From assembly GCA_015062085.1 (NCBI GenBank), contig SUVI01000002.1, positions 1-64,000 on the forward strand: DNA of 64,000 bases, in the 5' to 3' direction. The notes beneath the pieces were generated by a model that worked only from the letters and a program-made list of their open reading frames with translations, made no database searches and was not told the origin of the DNA. This DNA comes from Planctomycetaceae bacterium (GTDB lineage Bacteria > Planctomycetota > Planctomycetia > Pirellulales > Thermoguttaceae). Positions 25,923 to 34,281 of this stretch are shown piece after piece. A program made the translations under genes and the position numbers. The stretch's first letter is position 1, and each line of letters starts with the position of its first letter.

Positions 25923-27182
25923 CTATTTCTGGCTCATCGCAGCCGCGAGGATGGCACTGGTACTCTCACGCATGATGCGCGGGTCGACCTGCTTGCCTTC
26001 CTGGAGCGTCTTACGGACATCTTTTCCAGAAATGAAGACCGGTTTTTCGTCTTTGTGATTTTCCATCAGATCGACGCGGCCAATGGAATCATAGTACGCA
26101 GCGAAACCGACGTTCAGATTCTTGATCTTGAGGTCGCCGTTGAGCTTCGTGAAGATCTCCTGCGCATCAAAGTCGCCCCAGATCGCCGTTCCGTCTTTGT
26201 ACGGCGCATCGGCGTGCTTGCGTCCGATGATGATGTCGGTGAAACCAAAGTTCTGACGGTAGATCGCGTGCATGACCGCTTCTTTCGGTCCGCCGTAGAA
26301 CATTTTGATGTCCAGTCCCAGAAGGATCACCCGGTCCGGAACGCTTTCGCCGCGGGGACCCCACAGTTCGGCGTCGCTGTCGCCTTCACCAAGCGCACGG
26401 TTTTCGATGAGCTTTTCGTAGGTCTGCATGCGGATCTCGGCGCAGACGTCGTCCCCTTTCGTTTCACCGATGAGCGGATTCAGGCAGGCGCCCGCGTTGA
26501 ATCCCTGACGCACGAGCGTTTCCAGACCATAGACCAGCGCGTACTCATGGGCACGGTGAAGCGGATTGCGCGTCTGGAATGCGACGCAGCGTTCCCAGCC
26601 TTTGCTCTCAAGCAGCGCACGGACTTCTTTCGGACTGAGGACGTACTGACCGAAATTCGGATTTTTCGGCTGCGGAAGGACCTGGATCTTGCCGCCGAGC
26701 AGCCAGTCTTTTCCCGCATCGTTCACGAGCACCATATCCGCACCGGGGTGATCCGTTCGGTCCGTCAGGTAAACTTTTTTGATGTAGTCCATCTTGTCCC
26801 ACGGATAGACGTCCGTGACGTCGACCGTCGCGATGATCTCATCTGCGGAATTGACCAAAGCGACCTTCTGGCCCGGTTTGATCGTCTCGGCAAGCTCTTT
26901 CGTCATCGGGAAAGCAAGCGGGATCGTCCACGCATATTTCTGACCATTGAACAGGATGCACTCTTCGTTCAGAACGCGATTCCAAGTCTCGGAATCCATC
27001 GGGCCGTCCAGCGGGCTGAGCGCACCGTCGCCAAAACGATAGACCGTGGAAAGGTCGGCGTCGGAAACCGGAACTTTGGTCAGACCGGCAGCTTCAGCCA
27101 GAAATTCGTCTTTTTTGCAATTACAAATAGTGCAGCAAACAGGTTCCTGCAGTCCGCCATGCGGAAGAATAAGCTGTGCCAT
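25923..27182 (-). CDS. sat: Sulfate adenylyltransferase (ATP sulfurylase)
   Basis: Makes adenosine phosphosulfate and pyrophosphate from sulfate and ATP. 419 residues of the homo-oligomeric Sat type. Motifs are [12 protein letters not shown] (203-214), which binds ATP and sulfate, and GRKHAD (320-325). The N-terminal segment carries an unusual cysteine cluster CCTICNC (C16, C17, C20, C22) in place of the usual residues after the conserved PHGG. No aprAB, cysH or cysC gene is nearby, so assimilation versus another use (such as sulfation of polymers) cannot be decided. GAAGGA supports the start. The rpiB gene lies 165 bp upstream on the same strand. Confidence 0.92.
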   Translation of the reverse strand: MAQLILPHGGLQEPVCCTICNCKKDEFLAEAAGLTKVPVSDADLSTVYRFGDGALSPLDGPMDSETWNRVLNEECILFNGQKYAWTIPLAFPMTKELAETIKPGQKVALVNSADEIIATVDVTDVYPWDKMDYIKKVYLTDRTDHPGADMVLVNDAGKDWLLGGKIQVLPQPKNPNFGQYVLSPKEVRALLESKGWERCVAFQTRNPLHRAHEYALVYGLETLVRQGFNAGACLNPLIGETKGDDVCAEIRMQTYEKLIENRALGEGDSDAELWGPRGESVPDRVILLGLDIKMFYGGPKEAVMHAIYRQNFGFTDIIIGRKHADAPYKDGTAIWGDFDAQEIFTKLNGDLKIKNLNVGFAAYYDSIGRVDLMENHKDEKPVFISGKDVRKTLQEGKQVDPRIMRESTSAILAAAMSQK

Positions 27183-27347
27183 GGAAATATTCCTTCAAAA
27201 ACAAAACAGGAGGGTTTCCCGACTGGAAAACCAAAATAAACCATCCACAGCACGTCTTCGGACCATGAAAAAACAGAAGGTCAACACAAAAACGCGCTGC
27301 AGCTGTGTGTTTCTTTTTATTTTATCGGCAAATATCGCCGAAAACCT

Positions 27348-27809
27348 TCAGCAATTGCGCTTCGCGGCTTCCAGTTCGATCTGCGCGATCTTATCGATAC
27401 GGCGCTGATGGCGTCCAGCTTCGAAACCGGTCTCAAGCCATTTCGTGACGACGCCCTCAAGCGCGCTGGCTCCCAGCATATCGCCGGAAAGACACAAAAC
27501 GTTCAGATTGTTATGACGCCGACTGATCTCTGCTGTCAGTTCATCACCGCAGACCGCTGCGCGAACATTCGGGAATTTGTTGGCGACGATCGACATGCCG
27601 ATCCCCGTTCCGCAAATCAGGATCCCGCGGTCCGCATCGTTTTTGCTCACCAGAGCAGCGACCTGACTCGCAACATCCGGGTAATCCACGGTATTGTCCC
27701 GAACCTCTCCGGTACACTCAACGACTTCATGGCCTTTCTGACGAAGGATCTCGATCGTTTTCGCCTTCATCGTCACGCCGCGGTGATCGCTTCCAATCGC
27801 AATACGCAT
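27348..27809 (-). CDS. rpiB: Ribose-5-phosphate isomerase B / sugar-phosphate isomerase RpiB
   Basis: Interconverts ribose-5-phosphate and ribulose-5-phosphate (some members act on allose- or galactose-6-phosphate). 153 residues from ATG 27809, chosen because the family starts MRIAIGSDHRG and because a promoter occupies the sequence further upstream. Motifs are SDHRG, ILICGTGIGMSIVANK (active-site Cys and phosphate loop) and HNNLNVLCLSGDMLG. AGGAAC lies before the start. Length is normal. Confidence 0.92.
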   Translation of the reverse strand: MRIAIGSDHRGVTMKAKTIEILRQKGHEVVECTGEVRDNTVDYPDVASQVAALVSKNDADRGILICGTGIGMSIVANKFPNVRAAVCGDELTAEISRRHNNLNVLCLSGDMLGASALEGVVTKWLETGFEAGRHQRRIDKIAQIELEAAKRNC

Positions 27810-27880
27810 GATAGTTCCTGTATTTTTGACTTCTCTAATGGTATATCCAGACCAACGGATGCCGGATAGTTTCAGAAACG

Positions 27881-27908
27881 ATTCTACCATATTTTGAAAT
27901 TTTTTCAA
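27881..27908 (-). promoter_or_regulatory. Promoter of rpiB
   Basis: Minus strand: TTGAAA, 16 bp, TAGAAT, preceded by TGG. Predicted start near 27874, giving a leader of about 65 nt. Confidence 0.65.
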
Positions 27909-28043
27909 GGGGAGCCGGACCGATTTATCAAAAAGAAATTCATTCTAAGAGGGGCGCAGCGCGGAAAACTGCGAAAAAAGGGGGGGAACTTCCGCCCTTG
28001 AAAAGTTTTTGAAATTTTTTTGCTGTTTTTCTCTCCCTCCCCC

Positions 28044-28071
28044 TTGAAATTTTTTTGATCTGTGGTATCAT
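28044..28071 (+). promoter_or_regulatory. Promoter of tRNA-Lys copy 1
   Basis: TTGAAA, 16 bp, TATCAT preceded by TGG. The end of the -10 is 13 bp before the tRNA. Confidence 0.7.
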
Positions 28072-28084
28072 TAGGACACTTGAC

Positions 28085-28157
28085 GGGAACGTAGCTCAGT
28101 CGGTAGAGCAACTGACTTTTAATCCGTAGGTCATGGGTTCAAGTCCCATCGTTCCCA
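28085..28157 (+). tRNA. tRNA-Lys (TTT anticodon), copy 1
   Basis: 73 nt cloverleaf. Acceptor stem GGGAACG/CGTTCCC with discriminator A, D stem GCTC/GAGC, anticodon loop CTTTTAA (anticodon TTT), T arm ATGGG-TTCAAGT-CCCAT. The anticodon stem ACTGA/TCCGT has one T-C mismatch. No CCA is encoded, consistent with the cca gene at 59 kb. Confidence 0.95.
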
Positions 28158-28164
28158 TTCAGGC

Positions 28165-28185
28165 GCCTCGGTTTTTTGCCGAGGC
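28165..28185 (+). terminator. Terminator of tRNA-Lys copy 1
   Basis: GCCTCGG/CCGAGGC stem, followed by a T run. It starts 8 bp after the tRNA. Confidence 0.85.
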
Positions 28186-28297
28186 TTTTTTTATGTCGTT
28201 TGGGGAGAACGGAACGGAAAATTTTGTGCAGCCGCTACATTTTGGGGCTGTTTGGCGAAATCAACAAAAGAGGTGAAAGAATTTTCGTCTCCCCCCC

Positions 28298-28325
28298 TTG
28301 AAAATTTTTTAGTTTGTGGTAACAT
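28298..28325 (+). promoter_or_regulatory. Promoter of tRNA-Lys copy 2
   Basis: TTGAAA, 16 bp, TAACAT preceded by TGG; same layout as copy 1. Confidence 0.7.
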
Positions 28326-28338
28326 TAGGATACTTGAC

Positions 28339-28411
28339 GGGAACGTAGCTCAGTCGGTAGAGCAACTGACTTTTAATCCGTAGGTCATGGGTTCAAGTCC
28401 CATCGTTCCCA
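28339..28411 (+). tRNA. tRNA-Lys (TTT anticodon), copy 2
   Basis: Identical in sequence to the copy 254 bp upstream, including the T-C mismatch in the anticodon stem and the absence of CCA. Promoter and terminator are duplicated too, while the bases between have diverged, so each copy is its own transcription unit. Confidence 0.95.
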
Positions 28412-28418
28412 TTCAGGC

Positions 28419-28438
28419 GCCTCGGTTTTTGCCGAGGC
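28419..28438 (+). terminator. Terminator of tRNA-Lys copy 2
   Basis: GCCTCGG/CCGAGGC stem with a 6 nt loop and T run. Confidence 0.85.
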
Positions 28439-28473
28439 TTTTTTTATGTCGTTTTTGGTGGCCCGATCTTGAG

Positions 28474-30132
28474 CTATGGCGTGACCGGCGGTCGGGCGTC
28501 GGAAAGTCTGCGAAGCTCGAAATCTTTATTTTCAAAGATCAGTTCGTAATCTTCGATACCGTTGGGAGTCTCCATCAGAATGTGCCGTCCCTTCAGATCG
28601 TGTTTGTTTCGCACGATGTAATCCGCGCCGTATTTCGTTTTCAAAAGTTCGATCTTTGCTTTCGGCATTTGGGTAAAGGAACCGGCTCGGCCGTAAGTCT
28701 GTCCCGGTTTACTGATGTCGAAGGCGTAAAACTGATCCTGCATGCGTTCCCACCACTCGCACAGTCCTCCTGCGTCCTGCGGAATGTCTTTCCAGACGCC
28801 GACTTCACCGCGGCGGGCGAACCAGCGGAATGTCCGCGTCGTGTACGGAACTACAAAAAGCGCATCTTTTTCCGTGTTTTCGCGGGCAAAACGGCAAAGT
28901 TCCTGCCAAGTCTCTCCGCGTGACGCGCCGGAGCAGGACCGGGGACGCATCGGTTTGGAGAATTTTCCGAGGGAACTGTAGAGCGTCATTCCGGAAGCAA
29001 GAATGACCAGTCCCAGAAGCAGCACGCCGCGCAGACGATGACTGGAGACCGTACTCCGGCAGAGTCCGTCTGCGTATCGGATGAAGAGAAGCGCGACTCC
29101 CAAAGGCAGCATGATGTCCGCAAGCCGGAACCAGTAGTACCGGAGCAGGGAAGCCGCGGCATCTGGAGCGATCTCGATGAAAAGATTGATCCCCCAGCCG
29201 ATCACGGCGATCCCAAGCGCTGCGTAGATGAACGTGCGGAACGTCATGTCTCCGTGCGACGTACGCGGCCGGGCGCACAGGAAATTCCAGACGAGGATCA
29301 GGACTCCAAAAAGTCCCAGTTTCTCCGTGTTGTGCTCTGCCATGTGGCTCAAAAGCAGGTGGTGCGGCAAACGCTCGTAAACGTAAAGATGCGTCGCATT
29401 CCGGGCCGTCTCTGCCGGAACGTCCGCGTTGAGCTGGAGTGCAGGAACCAGCGCGGGCAGCGTGAACAGCACGGCCGCCGTCAGACCTGGAAGGAGCTCA
29501 CGCAGTGAAGGGAGGAAGCACTTTTCGAGGTCTTCCGGCGTCCCGCTCTTTTTTAAGTCGCGTTCATAAAATTTCAGCACGAGCCAGGCGATCCCCAGTG
29601 CGGTGATGCACCAGCCTCCGACCAGCACGTGAAACATGGCGCTGATCCCGAAAAGAAACAGTGCGCGGTTCCACCGGTTTCTGAAAAGTTCTCCGAGTCC
29701 GAAGAAAACAAAAACGTAGGAGAACCCCTTCGCTTCCACGCCGCCGACGACCCACTCCCCGGCACATGAGCAGTTTTGGTTTAAAAAAAGGAAAAAAAGC
29801 GCCGAAAGCACACCGAGTCCCCAGCGTTTGAATATTGGGCGCGTCATCCAGTGCCAGCCGGCTGCCATGCCGAACCAGGTAAGACTGCGTCCGATCCAGA
29901 TGACGGTCTCCATCGGAAAGAGAAGCGTCAGCCAGCCGAACGTCCAGTAAAAAACCGCGTGCGCGTCCTTGGAATCGAGGAAAAAGTCCCCATGCACGTA
30001 GTCCGGATCCCAGAAATGAGCGGCTTTTTCGATATAGTGCGCCTCATTTACGTCAGGAACAGCATAGGTCCCAACAAGAAAAAATGCGGTGAAAATCAAT
30101 AAAATTTCCAACTTGTTCAGACAAAATTTCAT
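28474..30132 (-). CDS. Polytopic membrane protein (DUF6798-like)
   Basis: 552 residues with about ten hydrophobic segments spread over residues 8-420 (for example ILLIFTAFFLVGTYA, VLSALFFLFLNQN, FLFGISAMFHVLVGG, VLLLGLVILASGMTLY), then a soluble C-terminal domain of about 130 residues. The N-terminal pattern DVNEAHYIEKAAHFWDPDY, with conserved acidic and aromatic residues after the first helix, resembles the GT-C glycosyltransferase layout, and I recall similar planctomycete proteins under DUF6798. A lipid-linked sugar transfer role is an inference only. GGAG precedes the start. It is divergent from the YqeG-like gene. Confidence 0.6.
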   Translation of the reverse strand: MKFCLNKLEILLIFTAFFLVGTYAVPDVNEAHYIEKAAHFWDPDYVHGDFFLDSKDAHAVFYWTFGWLTLLFPMETVIWIGRSLTWFGMAAGWHWMTRPIFKRWGLGVLSALFFLFLNQNCSCAGEWVVGGVEAKGFSYVFVFFGLGELFRNRWNRALFLFGISAMFHVLVGGWCITALGIAWLVLKFYERDLKKSGTPEDLEKCFLPSLRELLPGLTAAVLFTLPALVPALQLNADVPAETARNATHLYVYERLPHHLLLSHMAEHNTEKLGLFGVLILVWNFLCARPRTSHGDMTFRTFIYAALGIAVIGWGINLFIEIAPDAAASLLRYYWFRLADIMLPLGVALLFIRYADGLCRSTVSSHRLRGVLLLGLVILASGMTLYSSLGKFSKPMRPRSCSGASRGETWQELCRFARENTEKDALFVVPYTTRTFRWFARRGEVGVWKDIPQDAGGLCEWWERMQDQFYAFDISKPGQTYGRAGSFTQMPKAKIELLKTKYGADYIVRNKHDLKGRHILMETPNGIEDYELIFENKDFELRRLSDARPPVTP

Positions 30133-30174
30133 AAAAAAAGGCTCCGAACTCTAGGAATCGGCTAATGGGTACGA

Positions 30175-30180
30175 TATAAT
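30175..30180 (+). promoter_or_regulatory. Possible -10 box of the YqeG-like gene
   Basis: Perfect TATAAT, 90 bp before the preferred start codon. The -35 at 17 bp (TAGGAA) is weak. Confidence 0.45.
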
Positions 30181-30269
30181 GAAAGGGACTTTCCTGATTT
30201 TGGAAACAGGAAAAACTTCCCCCTTTGTGTCAGGGAAATTTCGCAGGGTTTCGTTTGCAGGAAATGCGT

Positions 30270-30815
30270 ATGGAAAATCGATATTCATGGGGCGCCCGGC
30301 TTCTGCTTTGGCCGTTTTTGCCGAACTACAAAGTAAGTGTCGTCAATGAACTGACGCCCGAAGTTTTGGAACGGCTCGGGATCTGCAATATCCTGCTGGA
30401 TGTGGACTGCACGCTGAAGCGTTACGATTCCGATCAGTTTGAGGATTGGGTCGTTGAGTGGCTCGAGTCCCTGAAATGTGCAGGAGTGGAAGTTTGTCTT
30501 CTTTCCAACGGTAAAGGACGCAGGATCGGCAGGATCGCCGACCACTATGGTCTTGAGTATGAGGCGATGGCGCTGAAGCCGCTTCCGTTTGGCTGCTGGC
30601 GCGTGATCCGTCGGAAGGACTGGGACCGGAAACAGACCGCCATGGTCGGCGACCAGATCTTTGCGGACATCGCTGCCGGAAATCTTGCCGGTGTCAAGAC
30701 GGTCCACGTGACTCCGATCCACCCGGAAACGGAACCGATATTCACCCGCGTCAAACGGCCGCTGGAAAGGCTCCTTTTCCGTATGGTCCCGATCCATAAG
30801 ATCAACGAGACGTGA
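30270..30815 (+). CDS. YqeG-family HAD phosphatase
   Basis: 181 residues from ATG 30270, favoured by AGGAA six bases upstream; another ATG lies at 30264. HAD subclass IIIA signatures are DVDCTLKRYD (nucleophile and acid aspartates), LLSNGK and KPLPFGCWRVIRR followed by MVGDQIFADIAAGN. YqeG homologues include phosphatidylglycerophosphate phosphatases, which fits the N-terminal membrane-facing segment LLLWPFLPNYKV. The stop overlaps that of the convergent beta-helix gene by 14 bp. Confidence 0.8.
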   Translation: MENRYSWGARLLLWPFLPNYKVSVVNELTPEVLERLGICNILLDVDCTLKRYDSDQFEDWVVEWLESLKCAGVEVCLLSNGKGRRIGRIADHYGLEYEAMALKPLPFGCWRVIRRKDWDRKQTAMVGDQIFADIAAGNLAGVKTVHVTPIHPETEPIFTRVKRPLERLLFRMVPIHKINET

Positions 30816-33093
30816 AAGTCTCAGGCGAGCTGGAATTGTCTGAGACCGGCTGTTCCAGCCCCATTTTCTCTACCGGAAGATGCTGGAATTTCGGTACGAG
30901 CTTCCGGATCTCCTGCTGGAGCGCTCGGAAATCGGTTTTCTCAAGTTCGCCAAGCGGGATCACTTCTTCACGGAAAGAAGTTCGCACGGAACCATCCGGA
31001 TTCAGCGGGAAAATGTCCTGCTGGGAGACCGGCGAATTGAAGACGTAGTTTTCGGTAAAGTCTATCCGATGCAGCGACGTCTCGCGGGCCGTGTTGTGCA
31101 TTTGGAGCCATTGGGAACTTCCGACTGAAACATTGCCGCGTACCGTATTGTGGAGCGGGAGTTTCGGGTCATCCTGCATGACGTTCAAAAGGAAGGGGTA
31201 GCGTTCTTTCCACGGGGACTGATCGTAGTTCATCTCCTCGATCTTTGCGAGAAGATCCCAGCCGTTTTTGAATCCCTCTCCCGGTTTTGCTCGGCGCAGT
31301 CCGCGGTCGTCAAAATGCACGGCTGCCGTACATTCGATGAACAGATTGTTCAGGATCTTATTGTATCGCCCGCCCCCGACGAACGCCGCCCAGCCGGCAC
31401 GGTAAAACAGATTGTTCTGTACCGTGTCTCCGCTGTCGCAGTCATCGAGATAGACGCCCATGACCATGATGCTCTCTTTCAGCGGCTCGTAATCCGGCGA
31501 AAGTCCCTGTGCTTTTTGCCAATCCACGCCCGCCTGTCCGAAATGGTGGAAGTAGTTGAACTGAATGACGTTGCCGAGCGACCCCCAGTCGCGTCCTGTG
31601 TACATTCCGCCGCCGTCGCCGCTTTCCATCATCGCGCTGTGGACTTCATTGAACTCAAAAAGATGCTCATTCCCGCCGTAGCCGATGCAGATGTACGGAG
31701 AATCGTGCAGCAGATTGTGTGCGGCGTAGCAGCCGCAGCCTCCGAAGTAAAGACAGTAGCCGCCGGAGGTGCGCTGAAGACGTCCAGAGTGATGCAGATG
31801 GCAGTTCGTCACGAAATTTCCGCACTTTTCGAGCGTCTTTCGGTCTCCTCCTGTGAGTGAGACGCAGGCGCGTCCGGCATTGAAGACTTCCGAGTACGCC
31901 AATCCGCTTCGTTTCCCGCCGCCGATGTGGACGCCGTCGTTCGTCGTGTTGAAAACGCGGACATTTTTGATGAGCGAATCCTCGCAGTTCCTCAGTGCGA
32001 GTGCCGGTCCGAGGGAACACTTGGCCTGAATGCCGTCAAGAACGAAAAATTTCGCGTCTCGGATCTCAAGCATCGTCTTCTTCTGAACGGAAAGCACGAC
32101 ATTGGAAAGATCTCCGTCTTTGGGGTAGAAGTAAAGGACGTTCTTCTCCGTATCGATGTACCATTCGCCCGGTGCATCCAGCTCTTCCAGAAGATTCAGG
32201 ACGAAATAGCGCCGTTTTGCCGTGTGCCACGCACTGTGATTTCCGACGCCGTAGCGGGAATTTACTTCCGTCGTGAACTGCTTCTTTTCCATGTCGATCG
32301 CCCCCAGCTTGATCGTTTCCGCAAACCAGTCATGGCACCAGAATCCCGTGAGCCAGATCCCTTTGGAGACGTCCCAGCGTTTCGGTTCTTCTTCCGTAAA
32401 TTCAAAAACGGCAGGACGCACGCCGAATTCCCACTCATCTTTCGTTCTGTCGACTGGTGCGACGCCGCGGTCGATCACTTTTGGGATCTCGATCCAGCCC
32501 TGATTCGGGAAACGCGCGATCTGCATCGCTTTCTCATTCGAGAAAAGTTCCACTGACGGCCAAGTCTGGAATTTCTGCGGCAGCGGAGCGATCTTGGTGA
32601 TCCCGACCGTCGAAAGATCGAATTCCCACACTTTATCCTGAACGCCTTCCTTCAAACGCGCCAGCACTTTCGGATCGCTGACTTTGCGAAAACCGTCCTG
32701 ACTCAATGGACTTCCTCCAACGAAAAGCGCACCGGCTTTTGAGGCCCGGTAAACCATCGGCGCGAGCATGCTTTCGCCGGAATCTTCGGCCGTGAATGTG
32801 AGATTTTTTTCCGGAAAGGAGAACGTGCCGGTCAGCTCAACGACGAAACCGTTTTCCGGATATTTCTGTGTTTTGCGCAGCTCTCGGAGCGTGTCCCGCG
32901 CCTTTTCCACCGTTGCCCACGGTGCAGAAGCGCTTCCGTCTCCGATCTCGTCGCTGCCGGTTTCGGAATTGACGTAAAAAAACTGCTGAGCCTGTACGGA
33001 GACCGTCAAAATACTCAAGAAAACAAAAATCTGGACCATGAAACAGCATGGCCGCGAAAAAATACGAAACAGGTGTGCGGGGCAAATATTCAT
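30802..33093 (-). CDS. Exported right-handed beta-helix protein
   Basis: 763 residues from ATG 33093, chosen because AAGGAA lies six bases upstream and a signal peptide follows (MVQIFVFLSILTVSVQAQQ). After FYVNSETGSDEIGDGSASAPWATVEKARDTL (residues about 40-65), the DUF1565-like start typical of such proteins, comes a sandwich region and then parallel beta-helix turns from about 330 to 640 (VFNTTNDGVHIGGGKRSG, YICIGYGGNEHLFEFNEV and similar). The family includes polysaccharide lyases and glycoside hydrolases such as alpha-1,3-galactosidases. Probably acts on plant or algal polysaccharide outside the cytoplasm; the active site is not identified. It has its own promoter. Confidence 0.8.
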   Translation of the reverse strand: MNICPAHLFRIFSRPCCFMVQIFVFLSILTVSVQAQQFFYVNSETGSDEIGDGSASAPWATVEKARDTLRELRKTQKYPENGFVVELTGTFSFPEKNLTFTAEDSGESMLAPMVYRASKAGALFVGGSPLSQDGFRKVSDPKVLARLKEGVQDKVWEFDLSTVGITKIAPLPQKFQTWPSVELFSNEKAMQIARFPNQGWIEIPKVIDRGVAPVDRTKDEWEFGVRPAVFEFTEEEPKRWDVSKGIWLTGFWCHDWFAETIKLGAIDMEKKQFTTEVNSRYGVGNHSAWHTAKRRYFVLNLLEELDAPGEWYIDTEKNVLYFYPKDGDLSNVVLSVQKKTMLEIRDAKFFVLDGIQAKCSLGPALALRNCEDSLIKNVRVFNTTNDGVHIGGGKRSGLAYSEVFNAGRACVSLTGGDRKTLEKCGNFVTNCHLHHSGRLQRTSGGYCLYFGGCGCYAAHNLLHDSPYICIGYGGNEHLFEFNEVHSAMMESGDGGGMYTGRDWGSLGNVIQFNYFHHFGQAGVDWQKAQGLSPDYEPLKESIMVMGVYLDDCDSGDTVQNNLFYRAGWAAFVGGGRYNKILNNLFIECTAAVHFDDRGLRRAKPGEGFKNGWDLLAKIEEMNYDQSPWKERYPFLLNVMQDDPKLPLHNTVRGNVSVGSSQWLQMHNTARETSLHRIDFTENYVFNSPVSQQDIFPLNPDGSVRTSFREEVIPLGELEKTDFRALQQEIRKLVPKFQHLPVEKMGLEQPVSDNSSSPETFTSR

Positions 33094-33172
33094 GAAAGAT
33101 TCCTTGCGCAAAGGGATCAAATTTCCAGGAAGGCGTACAGCCTGACGTTACGGCTGGGAGGCCGTACTCTGT

Positions 33173-33201
33173 ATTTTACCCGAAAAAGAAATTTTGCGCA
33201 A
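33173..33201 (-). promoter_or_regulatory. Promoter of the beta-helix gene
   Basis: Minus strand: TTGCGC, 17 bp, TAAAAT preceded by GGG. It lies about 80 bp before the start codon and just before dispersed repeat copy C. Confidence 0.6.
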
Positions 33202-33219
33202 GGTCTTCTTAAATAAGAT

Positions 33220-33496
33220 CCATCCGGGAACTGCGTACCCGTTTTACCGCGGAATCCACTGAAAACTCACAGAGAAACACGGATCTTAATGCAAAAAGCA
33301 GTAAAAACAGATCGCGCGCGAATCTTTTTTAATTTTAAAAAATTTATTTGCGTCTTTTCGTGTTTTTCGTGAAATTCGTGTCAGGGCACGTTCACTATGC
33401 CTTTTTTCCTCTTTCTTTTCAGTCTGTTTCTGCGTTTCTTCTGCGCACTCTGTGGTGAGATCCGACCTGATCGGTACGCAGTTTCCGGACGAACCT
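33220..33496 (+). repeat. Dispersed intergenic repeat, copy C
   Basis: Same orientation as copy B. It runs from CCATCCGGGAACTGCGTACC through ACGGATCTTAA, TTCGTGTCAGGGCACGTTCA and a short C/T tract to GTACGCAGTTTCCGGACGAA. It ends 23 bp from the stop codon of the HAD gene at 33520. Confidence 0.85.
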
Positions 33497-33519
33497 TAAA
33501 TAATTTCAGGAACGTAATT

Positions 33520-34236
33520 TCAGGAACGAAGCTCTTCCAGAATGCGAAATATTTCCGCATCATCCAAACGTTCCAGACGGCAGTTGACCATCGAGAAATC
33601 ATGATGCCGGCTGTGCTCGCCGGGGACCGCCGTCACGAACGCTCCTGCATTCGCACCGGATAGGCAGCCGTTTCGACTGTCTTCCAGTACCATCATGGCT
33701 TCCGGCGCAACGCCGAAACGCGAGGCAGCCTTCAGGTAAATTTCCGGTTCCGGCTTGCTGTGCGTGACGTCTTCCGACGTGATGATGAAATCGAAACGCG
33801 CCTCAAGCCCATGGATCGGCAGCATTTTTGCGACCAGTTCCCGACAGCTGCTCGTGCAGATCGCATGCGGGATCTCGTGAGCGTCCAAATAGTCTAGCAG
33901 CTTCATGAGTCCGGGCATCGGCTGAAGGTACTCCGGCATGAGCGAAAGGAAGATCTGATTGGAGCGTTTCTGAAGTTCCTGCCACGAAACGGGAAGCTGA
34001 TGCCACGCGATCATCTTCTCGAACGCGCTCTGCGGCGTGCATCCCATGAGCTGGTCGCTGAGTTTATGTGTGTACTGAAATCCAAATTCCGCAAGGAGGC
34101 GCGTTCCTGTTTCAAAATAGACGTCCTCGGAATTAAAAATCAGGCCGTCCATATCAAAAGCGACGGCCTGTATCCTAAAATTTTTTCGGTTTGTTTTCAT
34201 TTTTCGAAAATCATGAAGGCTGCTCTGCATCAGCAT
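33520..34236 (-). CDS. HAD-superfamily phosphatase (beta-phosphoglucomutase/YniC type)
   Basis: 238 residues, HAD subfamily IA with a helical cap. Motif I is FDMDGLIFNSE (D28, D30), motif II ICTSS, motif III the Lys in HSKPEPEIYLKAA, and motif IV LEDSRNG. The DGxIFNSE form with a four-helix cap fits small sugar phosphates or phosphoglycolate-like substrates. No ribosome site is clear before the two possible starts (34236 or 34200). The next upstream gene on this strand is the coiled-coil protein, separated by a 19 bp direct repeat. Confidence 0.85.
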   Translation of the reverse strand: MLMQSSLHDFRKMKTNRKNFRIQAVAFDMDGLIFNSEDVYFETGTRLLAEFGFQYTHKLSDQLMGCTPQSAFEKMIAWHQLPVSWQELQKRSNQIFLSLMPEYLQPMPGLMKLLDYLDAHEIPHAICTSSCRELVAKMLPIHGLEARFDFIITSEDVTHSKPEPEIYLKAASRFGVAPEAMMVLEDSRNGCLSGANAGAFVTAVPGEHSRHHDFSMVNCRLERLDDAEIFRILEELRS

Positions 34237-34274
34237 GCGTTTTCACGGTGTCTGTGCGTTTTCACGGTGTCTGT
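34237..34274 (+). repeat. Direct repeat, 19 bp x 2
   Basis: Two exact tandem copies of GCGTTTTCACGGTGTCTGT between the HAD gene start and the coiled-coil gene stop. Confidence 0.9.
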
Positions 34275-34281
34275 GCGGCAT

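Noticed and set aside
25917..27239. Long plus-strand open frame (440 codons) opposite sat
   Set aside because: Antisense shadow of a well conserved sulfate adenylyltransferase gene.
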